From Streptomyces verrucosisporus (lineage in GTDB: Bacteria; Actinomycetota; Actinomycetes; Streptomycetales; Streptomycetaceae), in NCBI RefSeq assembly GCF_017114865.1, contig NZ_JADEYH010000009.1:62001-126000 (forward strand): a stretch of 64,000 nucleotides of DNA, read 5' to 3'. The notes below the pieces were generated by a model. It worked only from the letters and a program-made list of their open reading frames with translations, was not told the origin of the DNA and did no database searches. Numbering within the stretch: the stretch's first letter is position 1; each line of letters opens with the position of its first letter. Both the position numbers and the translations under genes were made by a program. This document shows, one piece after another, positions 1 to 10,403 of this stretch.

Positions 1-279
1 GGCCGGCTGGTGCGGGTGCACCCCCTGGGCGTGGTGCTGGCGGTGACCGGGGGCAGTCTGATCGCGGGCATCCCCGGCGCGGTGACGGCGGTGCCGCTGG
101 TGGCGGTGCTCAAGTCCGTCGTCGTCTCCATGAAGTCCTACGCGGCGGCCCATGCGGTGCCGGCCGGAACGGCCGAACCGTCGTCCGTCGTGCCGCCGCC
201 GGCCGTGGAGGCGCCCAGGTCGCCCAAGTCCCCCGGGACCGAGCCGCCTTCGGAGCCGGGGGAGGGCGGGCAGCGGTAG
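1..279 (+). CDS. AI-2E family transporter, C-terminal fragment
   Basis: The reading frame is open from the first base of the window and ends at TAG 277-279, so this is the last 92 codons of a gene that begins outside. The visible part has a hydrophobic helix pair with the glycine-rich VTGGSLIAGIPGAVTAVPLVA segment, which is typical of the final membrane region of AI-2E/UPF0118 permeases (PF01594). A Pro/Ser-rich cytoplasmic tail follows. The family comprises polytopic membrane proteins, some shown to export small molecules or cations; the substrate cannot be told from this piece. A hairpin at 304-337 probably ends its transcript. Confidence 0.75.
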   Translation, partial: GRLVRVHPLGVVLAVTGGSLIAGIPGAVTAVPLVAVLKSVVVSMKSYAAAHAVPAGTAEPSSVVPPPAVEAPRSPKSPGTEPPSEPGEGGQR

Positions 280-303
280 GCCGCGCCGAGCGCACGGTTC
301 TCA

Positions 304-337
304 CGCCCGGGCACCGCCGTACGGCGGCGCCCGGGCG
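304..337 (+). terminator. Hairpin terminator after AI-2E gene
   Basis: The two arms (304-320 and 321-337) pair over 17 positions with one A-C mismatch, and the sequence TTCTC follows. It lies 25 nt past the stop codon of the transporter fragment and before the palindrome of the next gene. Confidence 0.6.
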
Positions 338-377
338 TTCTCGCACCCCGTTCTTCCGCGAGCTGCGGCACCGCGAT

Positions 378-393
378 AAAGTGATAACACTTT
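378..393. promoter_or_regulatory. Palindromic operator candidate upstream of SPFH gene
   Basis: The sequence AAAGTG-ATAA-CACTTT is a perfect 6-bp inverted repeat in an unusually A/T-rich stretch, followed by TTGCTAGAG, and it ends 35 nt before the SPFH start codon. The position fits a repressor site overlapping a promoter. The cognate regulator is unknown; the PadR and RHH proteins encoded nearby are candidates only by proximity. Confidence 0.5.
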
Positions 394-428
394 GCTAGAG
401 AACTGCTTCATGGAAACGGGGGAACACC

Positions 429-1382
429 ATGTCCGTTGAGACCGAGCCGGCCGTGCAGGCCGCCGGAGAACTTCCCGAGATGCCCGCCCCACGGGTGCGC
501 GAGAGGCCCGCGCACTCCGTACCCGGCGGACTCGCCCTGCTGATGGGCCTGATGGGCCTGCTGGCCGGGGCCGGCGCCTTGGTGGGGGGCGCGCTGCTCG
601 TCGAGGACGGTGCGAGCGGCGCCGGGGCGACGCTGGTCGTCGCCGGGGTGCTGCTGATGATCGGCTCGGTCTTCGCCATGGCCGGCCTCAACATGGTCGC
701 ACCGGGGGAGGCCCGGGTCGTCCAACTCTTCGGACGCTACACCGGCACCATCCGCAAGGACGGCCTGCGCTGGGTGAACCCGCTGACCACCCGCAAGAAG
801 GTCTCCACCCGGGTGCGCAACCACGAGACGGCGATCCTCAAGGTCAACGACGCCTACGGCAACCCGGTCGAGCTGGCGGCCGTCGTCGTCTGGCAGGTGG
901 AGGACACCGCCCAGGCCACCTTCGAGGTGGACGACTTCGTGGAGTTCGTCTCCACCCAGACCGAGGCGGCCGTGCGGCACATCGCCATCGAGTACCCCTA
1001 CGACGCCTACGACGAGGGCGGCCTGTCGCTGCGCGGCAACGCCGAGGAGATCACCGAGAAGCTCGCCGTCGAACTGACCGCCCGGGTGCGGGCGGCGGGC
1101 GTGCGGATCGTCGAGTCGCGCTTCACACACCTGGCGTACGCCCCCGAGATCGCGGCCGCGATGCTCCAGCGCCAGCAGGCGGGCGCCGTGGTCGCGGCGC
1201 GCCGGACCATCGTGGAGGGGGCCTGCGGCATGGTCGAGGACGCCATGGAGCGGATCGCCTCCCAGGACTTCGTCGAACTGGACGAGGAGCGCAAGGCCGC
1301 CATGGTGAGCAACCTGCTGGTGGTGCTCTGCGGTGACCGCTCCCCGCAGCCGGTCCTCAACACGGGGTCGCTCTACCAGTGA
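429..1382 (+). CDS. SPFH/band-7 domain membrane protein
   Basis: A 317-residue protein. Residues 1-31 are a charged, Pro-rich cytoplasmic leader. Two hydrophobic segments (about 32-58 and 64-88) anchor it. Residues about 90-270 are an SPFH (stomatin/prohibitin/flotillin) domain, recognisable from [14 protein letters not shown], the [18 protein letters not shown] strand pair and the [15 protein letters not shown] helix. Such proteins form ring-like scaffolds in membrane microdomains. The ATG is preceded by GGGGGA at 418-423, which supports this start. The last bases overlap the GTG of the next gene, so the RHH protein is translationally coupled. Confidence 0.88.
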   Translation: MSVETEPAVQAAGELPEMPAPRVRERPAHSVPGGLALLMGLMGLLAGAGALVGGALLVEDGASGAGATLVVAGVLLMIGSVFAMAGLNMVAPGEARVVQLFGRYTGTIRKDGLRWVNPLTTRKKVSTRVRNHETAILKVNDAYGNPVELAAVVVWQVEDTAQATFEVDDFVEFVSTQTEAAVRHIAIEYPYDAYDEGGLSLRGNAEEITEKLAVELTARVRAAGVRIVESRFTHLAYAPEIAAAMLQRQQAGAVVAARRTIVEGACGMVEDAMERIASQDFVELDEERKAAMVSNLLVVLCGDRSPQPVLNTGSLYQ

Positions 1383-1645
1383 GCGCCCGGCCGGAGGGGC
1401 CGCCGGAGGGCGGCGGCCCCGAGCAGGAGCGGTCGCGGCGGCCCCGGCGCGACCGCCGGCAGATGCTGCTGCGGCTGGACCCCGCCGTCCACGACGCGCT
1501 CGCGAAGTGGGCGGCGGACGAGCTGCGCAGCACCAACGCCCAGGTCGACTACCTGCTGCGCAGGGCCCTGAGCGAGGCGGGGCGCATGCCCGGCGAGGCC
1601 CGCCCCCATCCGCGCCGGGGCCGCCCGCCGCGCTCGGAGGAGTAG
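1379..1645 (+). CDS. Ribbon-helix-helix (Arc/HicB-like) DNA-binding protein
   Basis: An 88-residue, strongly basic protein. Its core (residues about 27-65) contains RRQMLLRLDPAVHDALAKWA and STNAQVDYLLRRAL. This is the strand-helix-helix pattern of Arc/CopG/HicB-type dimeric DNA-binding proteins: a short strand with Leu-Arg-Leu, then two helices around an N-x-Q-V turn. The flanks are low-complexity Arg/Pro. The GTG start overlaps the SPFH stop codon (GTGA at 1379-1382). No toxin gene is next to it, so an antitoxin role is not supported; autoregulation of the SPFH gene pair is possible. Confidence 0.72.
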   Translation: MSARPEGPPEGGGPEQERSRRPRRDRRQMLLRLDPAVHDALAKWAADELRSTNAQVDYLLRRALSEAGRMPGEARPHPRRGRPPRSEE

Positions 1646-1703
1646 CCCGCGCCGACTGCCCCTGCCCGGCGCGGGCGGAGATCTGCGCACCGCCGTATGC
1701 ATC

Positions 1704-1740
1704 ATGTGTATACATCGCGTGTATACACATGGTGTACAGT
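1704..1740 (+). promoter_or_regulatory. PadR operator and leaderless promoter candidate
   Basis: Two perfect palindromes, ATGTGTATACAT (1704-1715) and GTGTATACAC (1719-1728), lie 15 bp apart centre to centre, with a further GGTGTACA at 1731-1738. A TACAGT hexamer (1735-1740) sits 7 nt before the PadR ATG, giving a predicted transcript that begins at or next to the start codon. PadR proteins commonly bind ATGT-N8-ACAT-type sites, so autorepression of the PadR-ABC-FtsX operon is likely. Confidence 0.65.
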
Positions 1741-1747
1741 CCTCGGC

Positions 1748-2272
1748 ATGTCCATCGGCCACACCCTGCTGGGGCTCCTCGAATCCGGGCCCCGCCACGG
1801 CTACGACCTCAAGCGCGCCTTCGACGAGCGCTTCGGCCACGACCGCCCGCTCCACTACGGGCAGGTCTACTCGACCATGTCCCGGCTGCTGAAGAACGGC
1901 CTGGTGGAGGTCGAGGGCGTCGAGCCGGGGGAAGGCCCCGAGCGCAAGCGCTACGCCATCACCGACGCCGGGGTCACCGATGTCGCCGGATGGCTCGGCC
2001 GGCCCGAGAAGCCCGAGCCGTACCTCCAGTCCACCCTCTACACCAAGGTCGTCCTCGCCCTGCTGACCGGGCGCGACGCGGGGGAGCTGCTGGACGTCCA
2101 GCGGGCCGAGCACCTGCGCCTGATGCGGGAGCTGACGCAGCGCAAGAGGAACGGCGACCTGGCCGACCAGCTCATCTGCGACCACGCACTGTTCCACCTC
2201 GAAGCCGATCTGCGCTGGCTGGAGCTGACCGCCGCGCGCCTCGACCAACTCGCCCGGGAGGTACGCGGATGA
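1748..2272 (+). CDS. PadR-family transcriptional regulator
   Basis: A 174-residue protein. An N-terminal winged helix (residues about 5-80) has the PadR signature LLGLLESGPRHGYDLKRAF, then a Tyr-Ser-Thr recognition helix and a wing ending ERKRYAITDAG. The C-terminal half (about 90-174) is the helical PadR dimerisation domain (Vir_act_alpha_C-like). The ATG at 1748 is preferred because homology begins there and the -10 hexamer is only 7 nt upstream; an in-frame start further upstream would run into the operator palindromes. Its stop overlaps the ATG of the ABC ATPase (ATGA), and by family precedent it represses the following exporter operon. Confidence 0.88.
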   Translation: MSIGHTLLGLLESGPRHGYDLKRAFDERFGHDRPLHYGQVYSTMSRLLKNGLVEVEGVEPGEGPERKRYAITDAGVTDVAGWLGRPEKPEPYLQSTLYTKVVLALLTGRDAGELLDVQRAEHLRLMRELTQRKRNGDLADQLICDHALFHLEADLRWLELTAARLDQLAREVRG

Positions 2273-2955
2273 CCACCGCCGACCCGATGCTGAACGCCAC
2301 CGGACTGCGCAAGTCCTACGGCCCCACCCCCGCCCTGGACGGGGCGGACTTCTCCGTCCGCCCCGGTGAGGTCGTCGCGGTGATGGGCCCCTCCGGCTCC
2401 GGCAAGTCCACCCTGCTGCACTGCCTGGCCGGGATCATCCGGCCCGACTCCGGCACCGTCCACTACCGGGGACGCGAGCTGTCGGCCATGTCCGACGCCG
2501 AGCGCAGTGCCCTGCGCCGCTCGGAGTTCGGCTTCATCTTCCAGTTCGGCCGACTCGTGCCCGAGCTGACCTGTACCGAGAACGTCGCCCTGCCGCTGCG
2601 GCTGACCGGCATGGGCCGCAGGGAGGCCGAGAAGCGGGCCGCCGGATGGCTGGAGCGGCTGGAGGTGGACGACGTGCGCCACCACCGCCCCGGGCAGGTC
2701 TCCGGCGGTCAGGGGCAGCGCGTCGCCGTCGCCCGGGCCCTGGTCACCGGGCCGCGCGTGGTCTTCGCCGACGAGCCGACCGGCGCGCTGGACTCCCTCA
2801 ACGGCGAGCGGGTGATGCAGCTGCTGACCGACGCCGCGCGGGACACCGGCGCGGCCGTCGTGCTGGTCACCCACGAGGCCCGGGTCGCCGCGTACTCCGA
2901 CCGCGAGATCGTCGTCCGCGACGGCAGGGTGCGCGACATGGCGGGCGCCCTGTGA
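2269..2955 (+). CDS. ABC transporter ATP-binding protein (MacB/LolD type)
   Basis: A 228-residue ATPase of the class that partners FtsX-like permeases. Visible motifs are Walker A GPSGSGKST, a Q-loop in FIFQFGRLVPELT, the signature VSGGQGQRVAVARAL, Walker B VVFADEPTGALD and the H-loop VTHEARVA. It overlaps PadR by 4 nt upstream and the permease by 4 nt (GTGA) downstream, so the three are one operon. MacB-like transporters use ATP hydrolysis to drive periplasmic or extracytoplasmic conformational changes rather than classical translocation; typical substrates in actinomycetes include antimicrobial peptides and lipoproteins, but none can be assigned here. Confidence 0.93.
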   Translation: MTTADPMLNATGLRKSYGPTPALDGADFSVRPGEVVAVMGPSGSGKSTLLHCLAGIIRPDSGTVHYRGRELSAMSDAERSALRRSEFGFIFQFGRLVPELTCTENVALPLRLTGMGRREAEKRAAGWLERLEVDDVRHHRPGQVSGGQGQRVAVARALVTGPRVVFADEPTGALDSLNGERVMQLLTDAARDTGAAVVLVTHEARVAAYSDREIVVRDGRVRDMAGAL

Positions 2956-5384
2956 GCGCACTGGACTCCAGAAAGCCACAGGCTTCTCCCGCCCCGGAGC
3001 CCGCCCCCGGGCCCGCTGCGCCCACCGGCCCCTCGGGGGCGGCCCGATGGGCGGCCGACCTGGCGATGGGCGTCCGCTTCGCGCTCGCCGGAGGCCGCGA
3101 GAGCTGGGTGCGCACCGTGCTCACGGCCGTCGGCGTCGGTCTCGGCGTCGCCGTGCTGCTGGTCGCGGCCTCCGTGCCGAACATGCTGGGGGCCCGCGAC
3201 GCACGCGGGGAGGCCCGGGAGGCCTTCGGTTTCGGGCAGGTCGAGCGCTCCGATCACAGCGCTCTTCACATCTGGAGCGACACCGAGTTCCGCGGCGAGG
3301 GCGTCCGCGGCCGCTACATCGAGCCGGAAGGCGGCAACCCGCCGGTGCCGCCGGGCGTGGAGCGGCTTCCCGGCCCCGGCGAGATGGTCGTCTCACCGGC
3401 GCTGGGTGAACTGCTCGCCTCCCCGGAGGGGGAGCTCCTCAGGGAGCGGCTCCCCCAGCGGATCACCGGCACCATCGGCGACGAGGGCCTGCTCGGCCCG
3501 AGGGAGCTCACCTTCCTGGCGGGCAGTGACACCCTCTCCGACTTCCCGGACAGCGCGACGCGGATCGACCGGTTCGACGAGGTGGGCGAACCCGAGCCGC
3601 TGGACGCCGTACTGCTGTTGCTGGTGGTCGTCGCCTGCGTGGTGCTGTTGTTCCCGGTCTGGGTGTTCATCGCCACCTCGGTGCGCTTCGGCGGCGAACG
3701 CCGCGACCGCCGGCTGGCCGCACTGCGCCTGGTCGGCGCCGACAGCCGGATGGTTCGGCGCATCGCGGCCGGCGAGTCGCTGGTCGGCGCGCTCCTCGGG
3801 CTGGCCGTCGGCGCCGCGCTGTTCCTGCCGGTGCGCGGGACCATCGGGCGGGCGGAGATCTTCGACATCAGCGTCTTCCCCGCCGACGTACGGCCCAGCG
3901 CCCTGCTGACCGCACTGATCGTGGTGGCCGTTCCCGTCTCCGCCGTCGCCGTCGCCCTGCTCGCGCTGCGCGGGGTCGCCATCGAACCGCTCGGGGTCGT
4001 GCGCGACGCGGGCGTCCGCAGGCGCCGGCTGTGGTGGCGGCTGGTGCCGCCCGGGATCGGACTGGTGCTGCTACTGCCGCTGGTCGGCGGGGTCGACGCG
4101 GAGCGGGGGACGATCGACACCTACCGGATCGCCGCGGGCGTCGTACTGCTGCTGGCCGGTGTCACGGCCGTGCTGCCCTGGCTGGTGGAGTGGGTCGTCA
4201 ACCGGATGCGCGGCGGCCCCCTGTCCGTCCAGCTCGCCGTCCGCCGCCTCCAGCTCGACAGCGGCCCCGGAGCCCGGGCGGTCAGCGGCATCACCGTCGC
4301 GGTCGCCGGCGCCATCGCCGTCCAGATGCTGTTCGGCGGGGTCGAGGACGACTACGTACGCCCCACCGGCCACGACATATCCCGCGCCGACTTCCAGGTG
4401 ATGCGGGATCTCCGGGACGGACCTCAGGCCCGGGAGCTGACCGAGCGGCTTGAGAAGACCCCCGGGGTGGAACGGGCACTGGGAACGGCGGTCCTGTACG
4501 TCCCGGAAGCCGGAGCGGTCCCCGACGTCGACGCCCCGTGGACGAGGATCACCGTCGCCGAGTGCGCCACTCTGGAGCAACTGGCCCGGCTGCGCTCCTG
4601 CGAGCAGGGGGACGTCTTCGTCGTGCCCCCGGCCGAGGACGGGCCGGAGGAGTCCGGCGCCCGCCCCGGCGCGCGCTTCGACCTGAACAGCCCGGTCTAC
4701 TCGCAGACGGAGGAGGCGTACGAACAGGCGGGCCGGCCGCGTCCCTGGTCCGTACCGGCCGACGCCCCCGTGGTCGAGGCCCGGCCGGACGCCATGGGCC
4801 GGTACTCCGCGGGCATCCTGGCCACCCCCGGGGCACTCGACCTCTCCCGGGCGACACGGGTCCACGCCGACATCTTCGTCAAGGCCGATCCCGCCGTGCC
4901 GGACGCGGCCGAGTACATCCGCAACGCGGTGGAGACCGGATCCCCCGGGGCCCAGGTCATGAGGCTGAGCGCGACCGAGCGGTCGAGCAGGTTCGCCGCC
5001 GTCCAGCGGGCGCTGTACGCGGGGGCGGCCGGGGTGATGCTCCTGATCGGCGCCAGCATGGTCGTCTCCACCCTGGAGCAGCTGCGCGAGCGCAGGAAGC
5101 TGCTGTCGGTGCTGGTCGCCTTCGGCACCCGGCGCTCCACGCTGGGCTGGTCGGTGCTGTGGCAGACCGCGCTGCCCGTGGCCCTCGGGCTGGCACTGTC
5201 GGTGCTCGGCGGGACCGGGCTGGGCGCGGTGCTGCTGAAGCTGGTCTCCGTGCCGGTCACCGTCCACTGGACGAGTCTGGGCGCCATGACGGGCATCGCC
5301 GCCGGGGTGGTGCTGCTGGTGACCCTCCTCAGCCTGCCGCCGCTGTGGCGGATGATACGACCGGACGGGCTGCGCACGGAGTGA
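2952..5384 (+). CDS. FtsX-like ABC permease
   Basis: An 810-residue membrane protein starting at a GTG that overlaps the ATPase stop. After a Pro/Ala-rich cytoplasmic leader comes the first membrane segment (about residues 52-72), then an extracytoplasmic domain, an FtsX-type bundle of three or more helices (about 215-350), further helices with a linker, a second large extracytoplasmic domain and a terminal FtsX helix bundle (about 690-805). The duplicated arrangement is the usual one for actinobacterial permeases of the PadR-regulated two-component ABC systems. It probably functions as a pseudo-dimer with two ATPase subunits. Confidence 0.9.
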   Translation: MSALDSRKPQASPAPEPAPGPAAPTGPSGAARWAADLAMGVRFALAGGRESWVRTVLTAVGVGLGVAVLLVAASVPNMLGARDARGEAREAFGFGQVERSDHSALHIWSDTEFRGEGVRGRYIEPEGGNPPVPPGVERLPGPGEMVVSPALGELLASPEGELLRERLPQRITGTIGDEGLLGPRELTFLAGSDTLSDFPDSATRIDRFDEVGEPEPLDAVLLLLVVVACVVLLFPVWVFIATSVRFGGERRDRRLAALRLVGADSRMVRRIAAGESLVGALLGLAVGAALFLPVRGTIGRAEIFDISVFPADVRPSALLTALIVVAVPVSAVAVALLALRGVAIEPLGVVRDAGVRRRRLWWRLVPPGIGLVLLLPLVGGVDAERGTIDTYRIAAGVVLLLAGVTAVLPWLVEWVVNRMRGGPLSVQLAVRRLQLDSGPGARAVSGITVAVAGAIAVQMLFGGVEDDYVRPTGHDISRADFQVMRDLRDGPQARELTERLEKTPGVERALGTAVLYVPEAGAVPDVDAPWTRITVAECATLEQLARLRSCEQGDVFVVPPAEDGPEESGARPGARFDLNSPVYSQTEEAYEQAGRPRPWSVPADAPVVEARPDAMGRYSAGILATPGALDLSRATRVHADIFVKADPAVPDAAEYIRNAVETGSPGAQVMRLSATERSSRFAAVQRALYAGAAGVMLLIGASMVVSTLEQLRERRKLLSVLVAFGTRRSTLGWSVLWQTALPVALGLALSVLGGTGLGAVLLKLVSVPVTVHWTSLGAMTGIAAGVVLLVTLLSLPPLWRMIRPDGLRTE

Positions 5385-5420
5385 CCGTCCGCGCGCGGCA
5401 CCGGCCGTGAGCCGCCGCAC

Positions 5421-5463
5421 GCCGCCCGTACGGCCCGGACAGGGGGAGGGCCGTACGGGCGGC
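5421..5463. terminator. Bidirectional hairpin between convergent genes
   Basis: Perfect 15-bp arms at 5421-5435 and 5449-5463 around a 13-nt purine-rich loop, placed between the permease stop and the convergent DUF1707 gene. Confidence 0.7.
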
Positions 5464-5505
5464 GCGCGCGTGTACGCGTCCAGGCAGCGGAACGGAAACG
5501 GGGCG

Positions 5506-6141
5506 TCAGCGGCGCAGGTCCCGCAGGCGCTTGCCGCGCTTCGCCTTCGCCTCGACCCCGCCGAAGACCGCGGCGCCGCGCACCACGACCACCGGGGCGT
5601 CCGGGTCCTCCGACTCCCTGGCCTCCACGTCGTAGCCGCCCATGATCCCGCTGCCCGAGCCGCGCAGGGTCACGTTCTCGGGGACCTTGATCTCGATGCC
5701 GCCGAAGACGGCCGTGGCGTTGACGACGAGTTCCCGCCGCTCGAACAGCGCCTCGGTCAGGTCGATCTCGACCCCGCCGAACAGCGCGAAGGCGGTGGTC
5801 CTGGCGCCCACCCGCCTGCGCCCCTTGCGCGAGGCCCCGCCGAAGACCGCGATCACATGGTCGTCGTCCCCGCCGGACGCCGGGCGGCCGGATTGGGGAG
5901 CCGCCTCCCGTCCGGCCGGCAGGTCGCGGACCAGCGGCCGCAACTCGCCCATCGTCCTGGCCCGGTACACCGCGTCGATCCGCTCGGCGTGCTCGCCGGC
6001 GTCCAGCCGCCCCTGAGCGAGAGCCTCGCGCAGGATCTCCGCCACCCGGTCGCGGTCGGCGTCGGAGGCGCGTACGTCCGCCGGGGACGCGGCGGGAGGC
6101 CGTGCCGCGGGCTGCTTGCGCAGGGAGGTCTTCTCGTCCAC
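5506..6141 (-). CDS. DUF1707 / LiaF-like C-terminal domain protein
   Basis: A 211-residue soluble protein. Residues about 22-75 are a DUF1707 (SHOCT-like) domain with DVRASDADRDRVAEILREAL and GRLDAGEHAERIDAVYRART. Residues about 95-200 form the repeated beta-helix typical of the LiaF C-terminal or cell-wall-active antibiotic response domain, with recurring hydrophobic-G-G-[IV]-E-[IV] units (VFGGASRK, LFGGVEIDLTEALF, VFGGIEIKVPENV). Unlike LiaF itself it has no membrane segment. In other actinomycetes such proteins are small putative envelope-stress or membrane-associated factors of unknown mechanism. Confidence 0.82.
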   Translation of the reverse strand: MDEKTSLRKQPAARPPAASPADVRASDADRDRVAEILREALAQGRLDAGEHAERIDAVYRARTMGELRPLVRDLPAGREAAPQSGRPASGGDDDHVIAVFGGASRKGRRRVGARTTAFALFGGVEIDLTEALFERRELVVNATAVFGGIEIKVPENVTLRGSGSGIMGGYDVEARESEDPDAPVVVVRGAAVFGGVEAKAKRGKRLRDLRR

Positions 6142-6271
6142 GCCGCCACCCTAGCGAACGCGATACATCGCGACCAGTGCCGCGTCGGCCGCGGTTCGGC
6201 CAGGGACCGGCCTGGAGCCCGGCCCGGCGGCTGAGCCGCACCTCACACCACCGCCACCCGTTCGGGGGTCA

Positions 6272-6277
6272 TACCCT
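6272..6277 (+). promoter_or_regulatory. Putative -10 element for fumA
   Basis: The hexamer TACCCT sits in the DUF1707/fumA divergent gap. A start about 7 nt downstream would give a 28-nt leader containing the GAGGAAG ribosome binding site seen at 6295-6301. No good -35 was found. Confidence 0.3.
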
Positions 6278-6311
6278 GTGAGGCGCCACCGTCGAGAGGA
6301 AGAGACCGTCC

Positions 6312-8018
<1,707 letters not shown>

Positions 8019-8033
8019 CCGGCCCTGTCCGGT

Positions 8034-8039
8034 TAGATT
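8034..8039 (+). promoter_or_regulatory. Candidate leaderless promoter (-10) for fumC
   Basis: TAGATT ends 6 nt before the fumC ATG. Initiation 6-7 nt after the hexamer would place the RNA 5' end on the start codon, which has no Shine-Dalgarno sequence in front of it. This implies that fumC can be transcribed separately from fumA. Confidence 0.45.
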
Positions 8040-8045
8040 CGTCCC

Positions 8046-9452
8046 ATGACCGGGACGAGCGACGACAAGCGGCAATACCGGATCGAGCACGACTCCATGG
8101 GCGAGGTGCGGGTGCCCGCCCACGCCAGGTGGCGGGCGCAGACGCAGCGCGCCGTGGAGAACTTCCCCCTGTCGGGCCGGCGCCTGGAACGCGCGCACAT
8201 CCAGGCGCTGGCCCGGATCAAGGCCGCCGCGGCCCGGGTCAACGCCGAGCTCGGCGTCCTGGACGCGGACCTGGCCCGGGCCGTCGAGCAGGCCGCCGAG
8301 GAGGTCGCCGAGGGCCGCTGGGACGACCACTTCCCCGTGGATGTCTTCCAGACCGGCTCCGGCACCTCCTCCAACATGAACACGAACGAGGTGCTGGCCA
8401 CCCTCGCGAGCGAGCGGCTGGGCGCGCCGGTGCACCCCAACGACCACGTCAACGCCAGCCAGTCCTCCAACGACGTCTTCCCCTCCTCCATCCACATCGC
8501 GGCCACCGCCGCCGTCACCGGGGACCTGATCCCCGCACTGGAGCACCTGGCGCAGGCACTGGAGCGCAAGGCGGAGGAGTTCGCCGAGGTCGTCAAGTCC
8601 GGCCGAACCCATCTGATGGACGCCACGCCCGTCACGCTCGGCCAGGAGTTCGGCGGCTACGCGGCGCAGGTGCGCCACGGGGTGGAGCGGCTGCGCGCCT
8701 GCCTGCCGCGCCTGGCCGAGCTGCCGCTGGGCGGCACCGCGGTGGGCACCGGCATCAACACCCCGCCGGGCTTCCCGGCGGCCGTCATCGCCGAGGTCGC
8801 CCGCACCACAGGGCTGCCGCTGACCGAGGCCCGCGACCACTTCGAGGCCCAGGGCGCCCGGGACGCCCTGGTGGAGACCTCCGGGCAGCTGCGCACCGTC
8901 GCCGTGAGCCTGACCAAGATCTGCAACGACCTGCGCTGGATGTCCTCGGGCCCGCGCACCGGGCTGGCCGAGATCCGCCTGCCCGACCTCCAGCCCGGCT
9001 CCTCTATCATGCCCGGCAAGGTCAACCCGGTGGTCCCCGAGGCGGTCCTGATGGTCGCCGCGCAGGTCATGGGCAACGACGCCACGGTCGCGGTGGCCGG
9101 CGCGTCGGGCAACTTCGAGCTGAACGTCATGCTCCCCGTCATCGCCCGGAACCTGCTGGAGTCGATCCGGCTGCTGGCGAACTCCTCCCGGCTGCTGGCC
9201 GACCGCACGGTCGACGGCATCGAGGCCGACGCCGAGCGGGCCCGCGAGTACGCCGAGTCCTCCCCGTCCGTGGTGACCCCGCTCAACCGCTACATCGGCT
9301 ACGAGGAGGCCGCGAAGGTCGCCAAGCGGTCCCTGGCCGAGCGCAGGACCATCCGTGAGGTGGTCCTGGAGGCCGGCTACGTCGAGCGCGGCGAGCTCAC
9401 CCTGGAGCAGCTCGACCAGGCCCTGGACGTGCTGCGCATGACCCGTCCCTGA
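8046..9452 (+). CDS. fumC: Fumarate hydratase class II
   Basis: A 468-residue enzyme of the aspartase/fumarase superfamily, matching the family's usual length. It catalyses the same fumarate/malate step of the TCA cycle as its upstream neighbour, without an iron-sulfur cluster. Signature regions are [16 protein letters not shown], the [14 protein letters not shown] loop, [11 protein letters not shown] and the catalytic lid [11 protein letters not shown]. It functions as a homotetramer with active sites shared between subunits. The start has no ribosome binding site but follows a -10 hexamer, suggesting leaderless translation. Confidence 0.96.
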   Translation: MTGTSDDKRQYRIEHDSMGEVRVPAHARWRAQTQRAVENFPLSGRRLERAHIQALARIKAAAARVNAELGVLDADLARAVEQAAEEVAEGRWDDHFPVDVFQTGSGTSSNMNTNEVLATLASERLGAPVHPNDHVNASQSSNDVFPSSIHIAATAAVTGDLIPALEHLAQALERKAEEFAEVVKSGRTHLMDATPVTLGQEFGGYAAQVRHGVERLRACLPRLAELPLGGTAVGTGINTPPGFPAAVIAEVARTTGLPLTEARDHFEAQGARDALVETSGQLRTVAVSLTKICNDLRWMSSGPRTGLAEIRLPDLQPGSSIMPGKVNPVVPEAVLMVAAQVMGNDATVAVAGASGNFELNVMLPVIARNLLESIRLLANSSRLLADRTVDGIEADAERAREYAESSPSVVTPLNRYIGYEEAAKVAKRSLAERRTIREVVLEAGYVERGELTLEQLDQALDVLRMTRP

Positions 9453-9494
9453 TCCGTCCCGGACCGGCCCCGGCCCGCGGCACGGGGCCGGGGA

Positions 9495-9539
9495 CGGGCC
9501 TAAGATCCCGGGCCCGTCCCCGGCGCGGGCCTAAGATCC
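9495..9539 (+). promoter_or_regulatory. Duplicated 14-bp repeat carrying -10 elements
   Basis: CGGGCCTAAGATCC occurs at 9495-9508 and again at 9526-9539, 31 bp apart. Each copy holds the hexamer TAAGAT; the second ends 6 nt before the ATG of the DUF402 gene. The downstream copy therefore fits a leaderless promoter, and the upstream copy is either a second promoter or a regulator site. Confidence 0.5.
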
Positions 9540-9543
9540 GTGC

Positions 9544-10227
9544 ATGACGGCGGACACGGCGGATCACACACACGCGGCGGGCGGCACCCGCTGGAGGGCC
9601 GGCGAGCACATCCTGTGGCGGTACCGGGCCAACGGCGGCGACGCCCTGCACATCTGCCGCCCGGTGACCGTCGTCCGCGACACCCCCGAACTGCTCGCCG
9701 TGTGGATGGCGCCGGGGACCGCCTGCGTCAAGCCGGAGCTCGCCGACGGCACGCCCGTGCACCGCGAGCCGCTGGCCACCCGCTACACCAAGCCGCGCCG
9801 GACGGTGCGGTCGCGGTGGTTCGGCACCGGGGTCCTCAAGCTCGCGCGGGCCGGCGAACCCTGGTCGGTGTGGCTGTTCTGGGACCGCGGCTGGCGGTTT
9901 CGGAACTGGTACGTCAATCTGGAGGAACCCCTGCGCCGCTGGACGGGCGGTGTGGACTCCGAGGACCACTTCCTGGACATCACCGTCCACCCCGACCGCA
10001 CCTGGCAGTGGCGGGACGAGGACGAGTTCGAGCAGGCGCAGCGCGTCGGCCTGATGGACGCCGCCCAGGCCGAGCGCGTACGGGCCGCCGGGCGGCGCGC
10101 GGTGGAGGTGGTGCGCGACTGGGGCAGCCCCTTCGGCGACGGATGGGAGGACTGGCGGCCCGATCCCGCCTGGCGGATTCCGCCGCTGCCGCGGGACTGG
10201 GACCGCGAACCCGTACGGATCGGCTGA
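9544..10227 (+). CDS. DUF402 domain protein
   Basis: A 227-residue soluble protein with the DUF402 fold. Recognisable parts are the N-terminal strand region WRYRANGGDALHICRPVTVV, the WNLEEPLRRW-like segment (here YVNLEEPLRRWTGGVDSED) and the DITVHPDRTWQWRDEDEFEQA stretch with clustered Asp/Glu. In related proteins (the FomD and Ntdp groups) these acidic residues bind metal and support nucleotide phosphate hydrolysis, so a nucleoside di/triphosphatase-like role is possible; this is inference. It stands alone with its own promoter. Confidence 0.8.
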   Translation: MTADTADHTHAAGGTRWRAGEHILWRYRANGGDALHICRPVTVVRDTPELLAVWMAPGTACVKPELADGTPVHREPLATRYTKPRRTVRSRWFGTGVLKLARAGEPWSVWLFWDRGWRFRNWYVNLEEPLRRWTGGVDSEDHFLDITVHPDRTWQWRDEDEFEQAQRVGLMDAAQAERVRAAGRRAVEVVRDWGSPFGDGWEDWRPDPAWRIPPLPRDWDREPVRIG

Positions 10228-10403
10228 AAGGGCTGGTGGGGTGGCCGCGCGTCTCGCATGATGGCGGAGGACGTTCCGCGGTTCCTTGCCGCGCCCCCGG
10301 GCGCCGAAAGTAGGATCACCCCCGGACTCGGCGGAAAGCCCACCACAGTGAACTCCCTGTCCATGCAAGGGATTTGGCGCACCGCCGCGAGAGGAGCCCC
10401 AGC

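Noticed and set aside
1379..1645. Toxin-antitoxin pair involving the RHH protein
   Set aside because: The only coupled neighbour is an SPFH membrane protein and no toxin-like small protein is adjacent.
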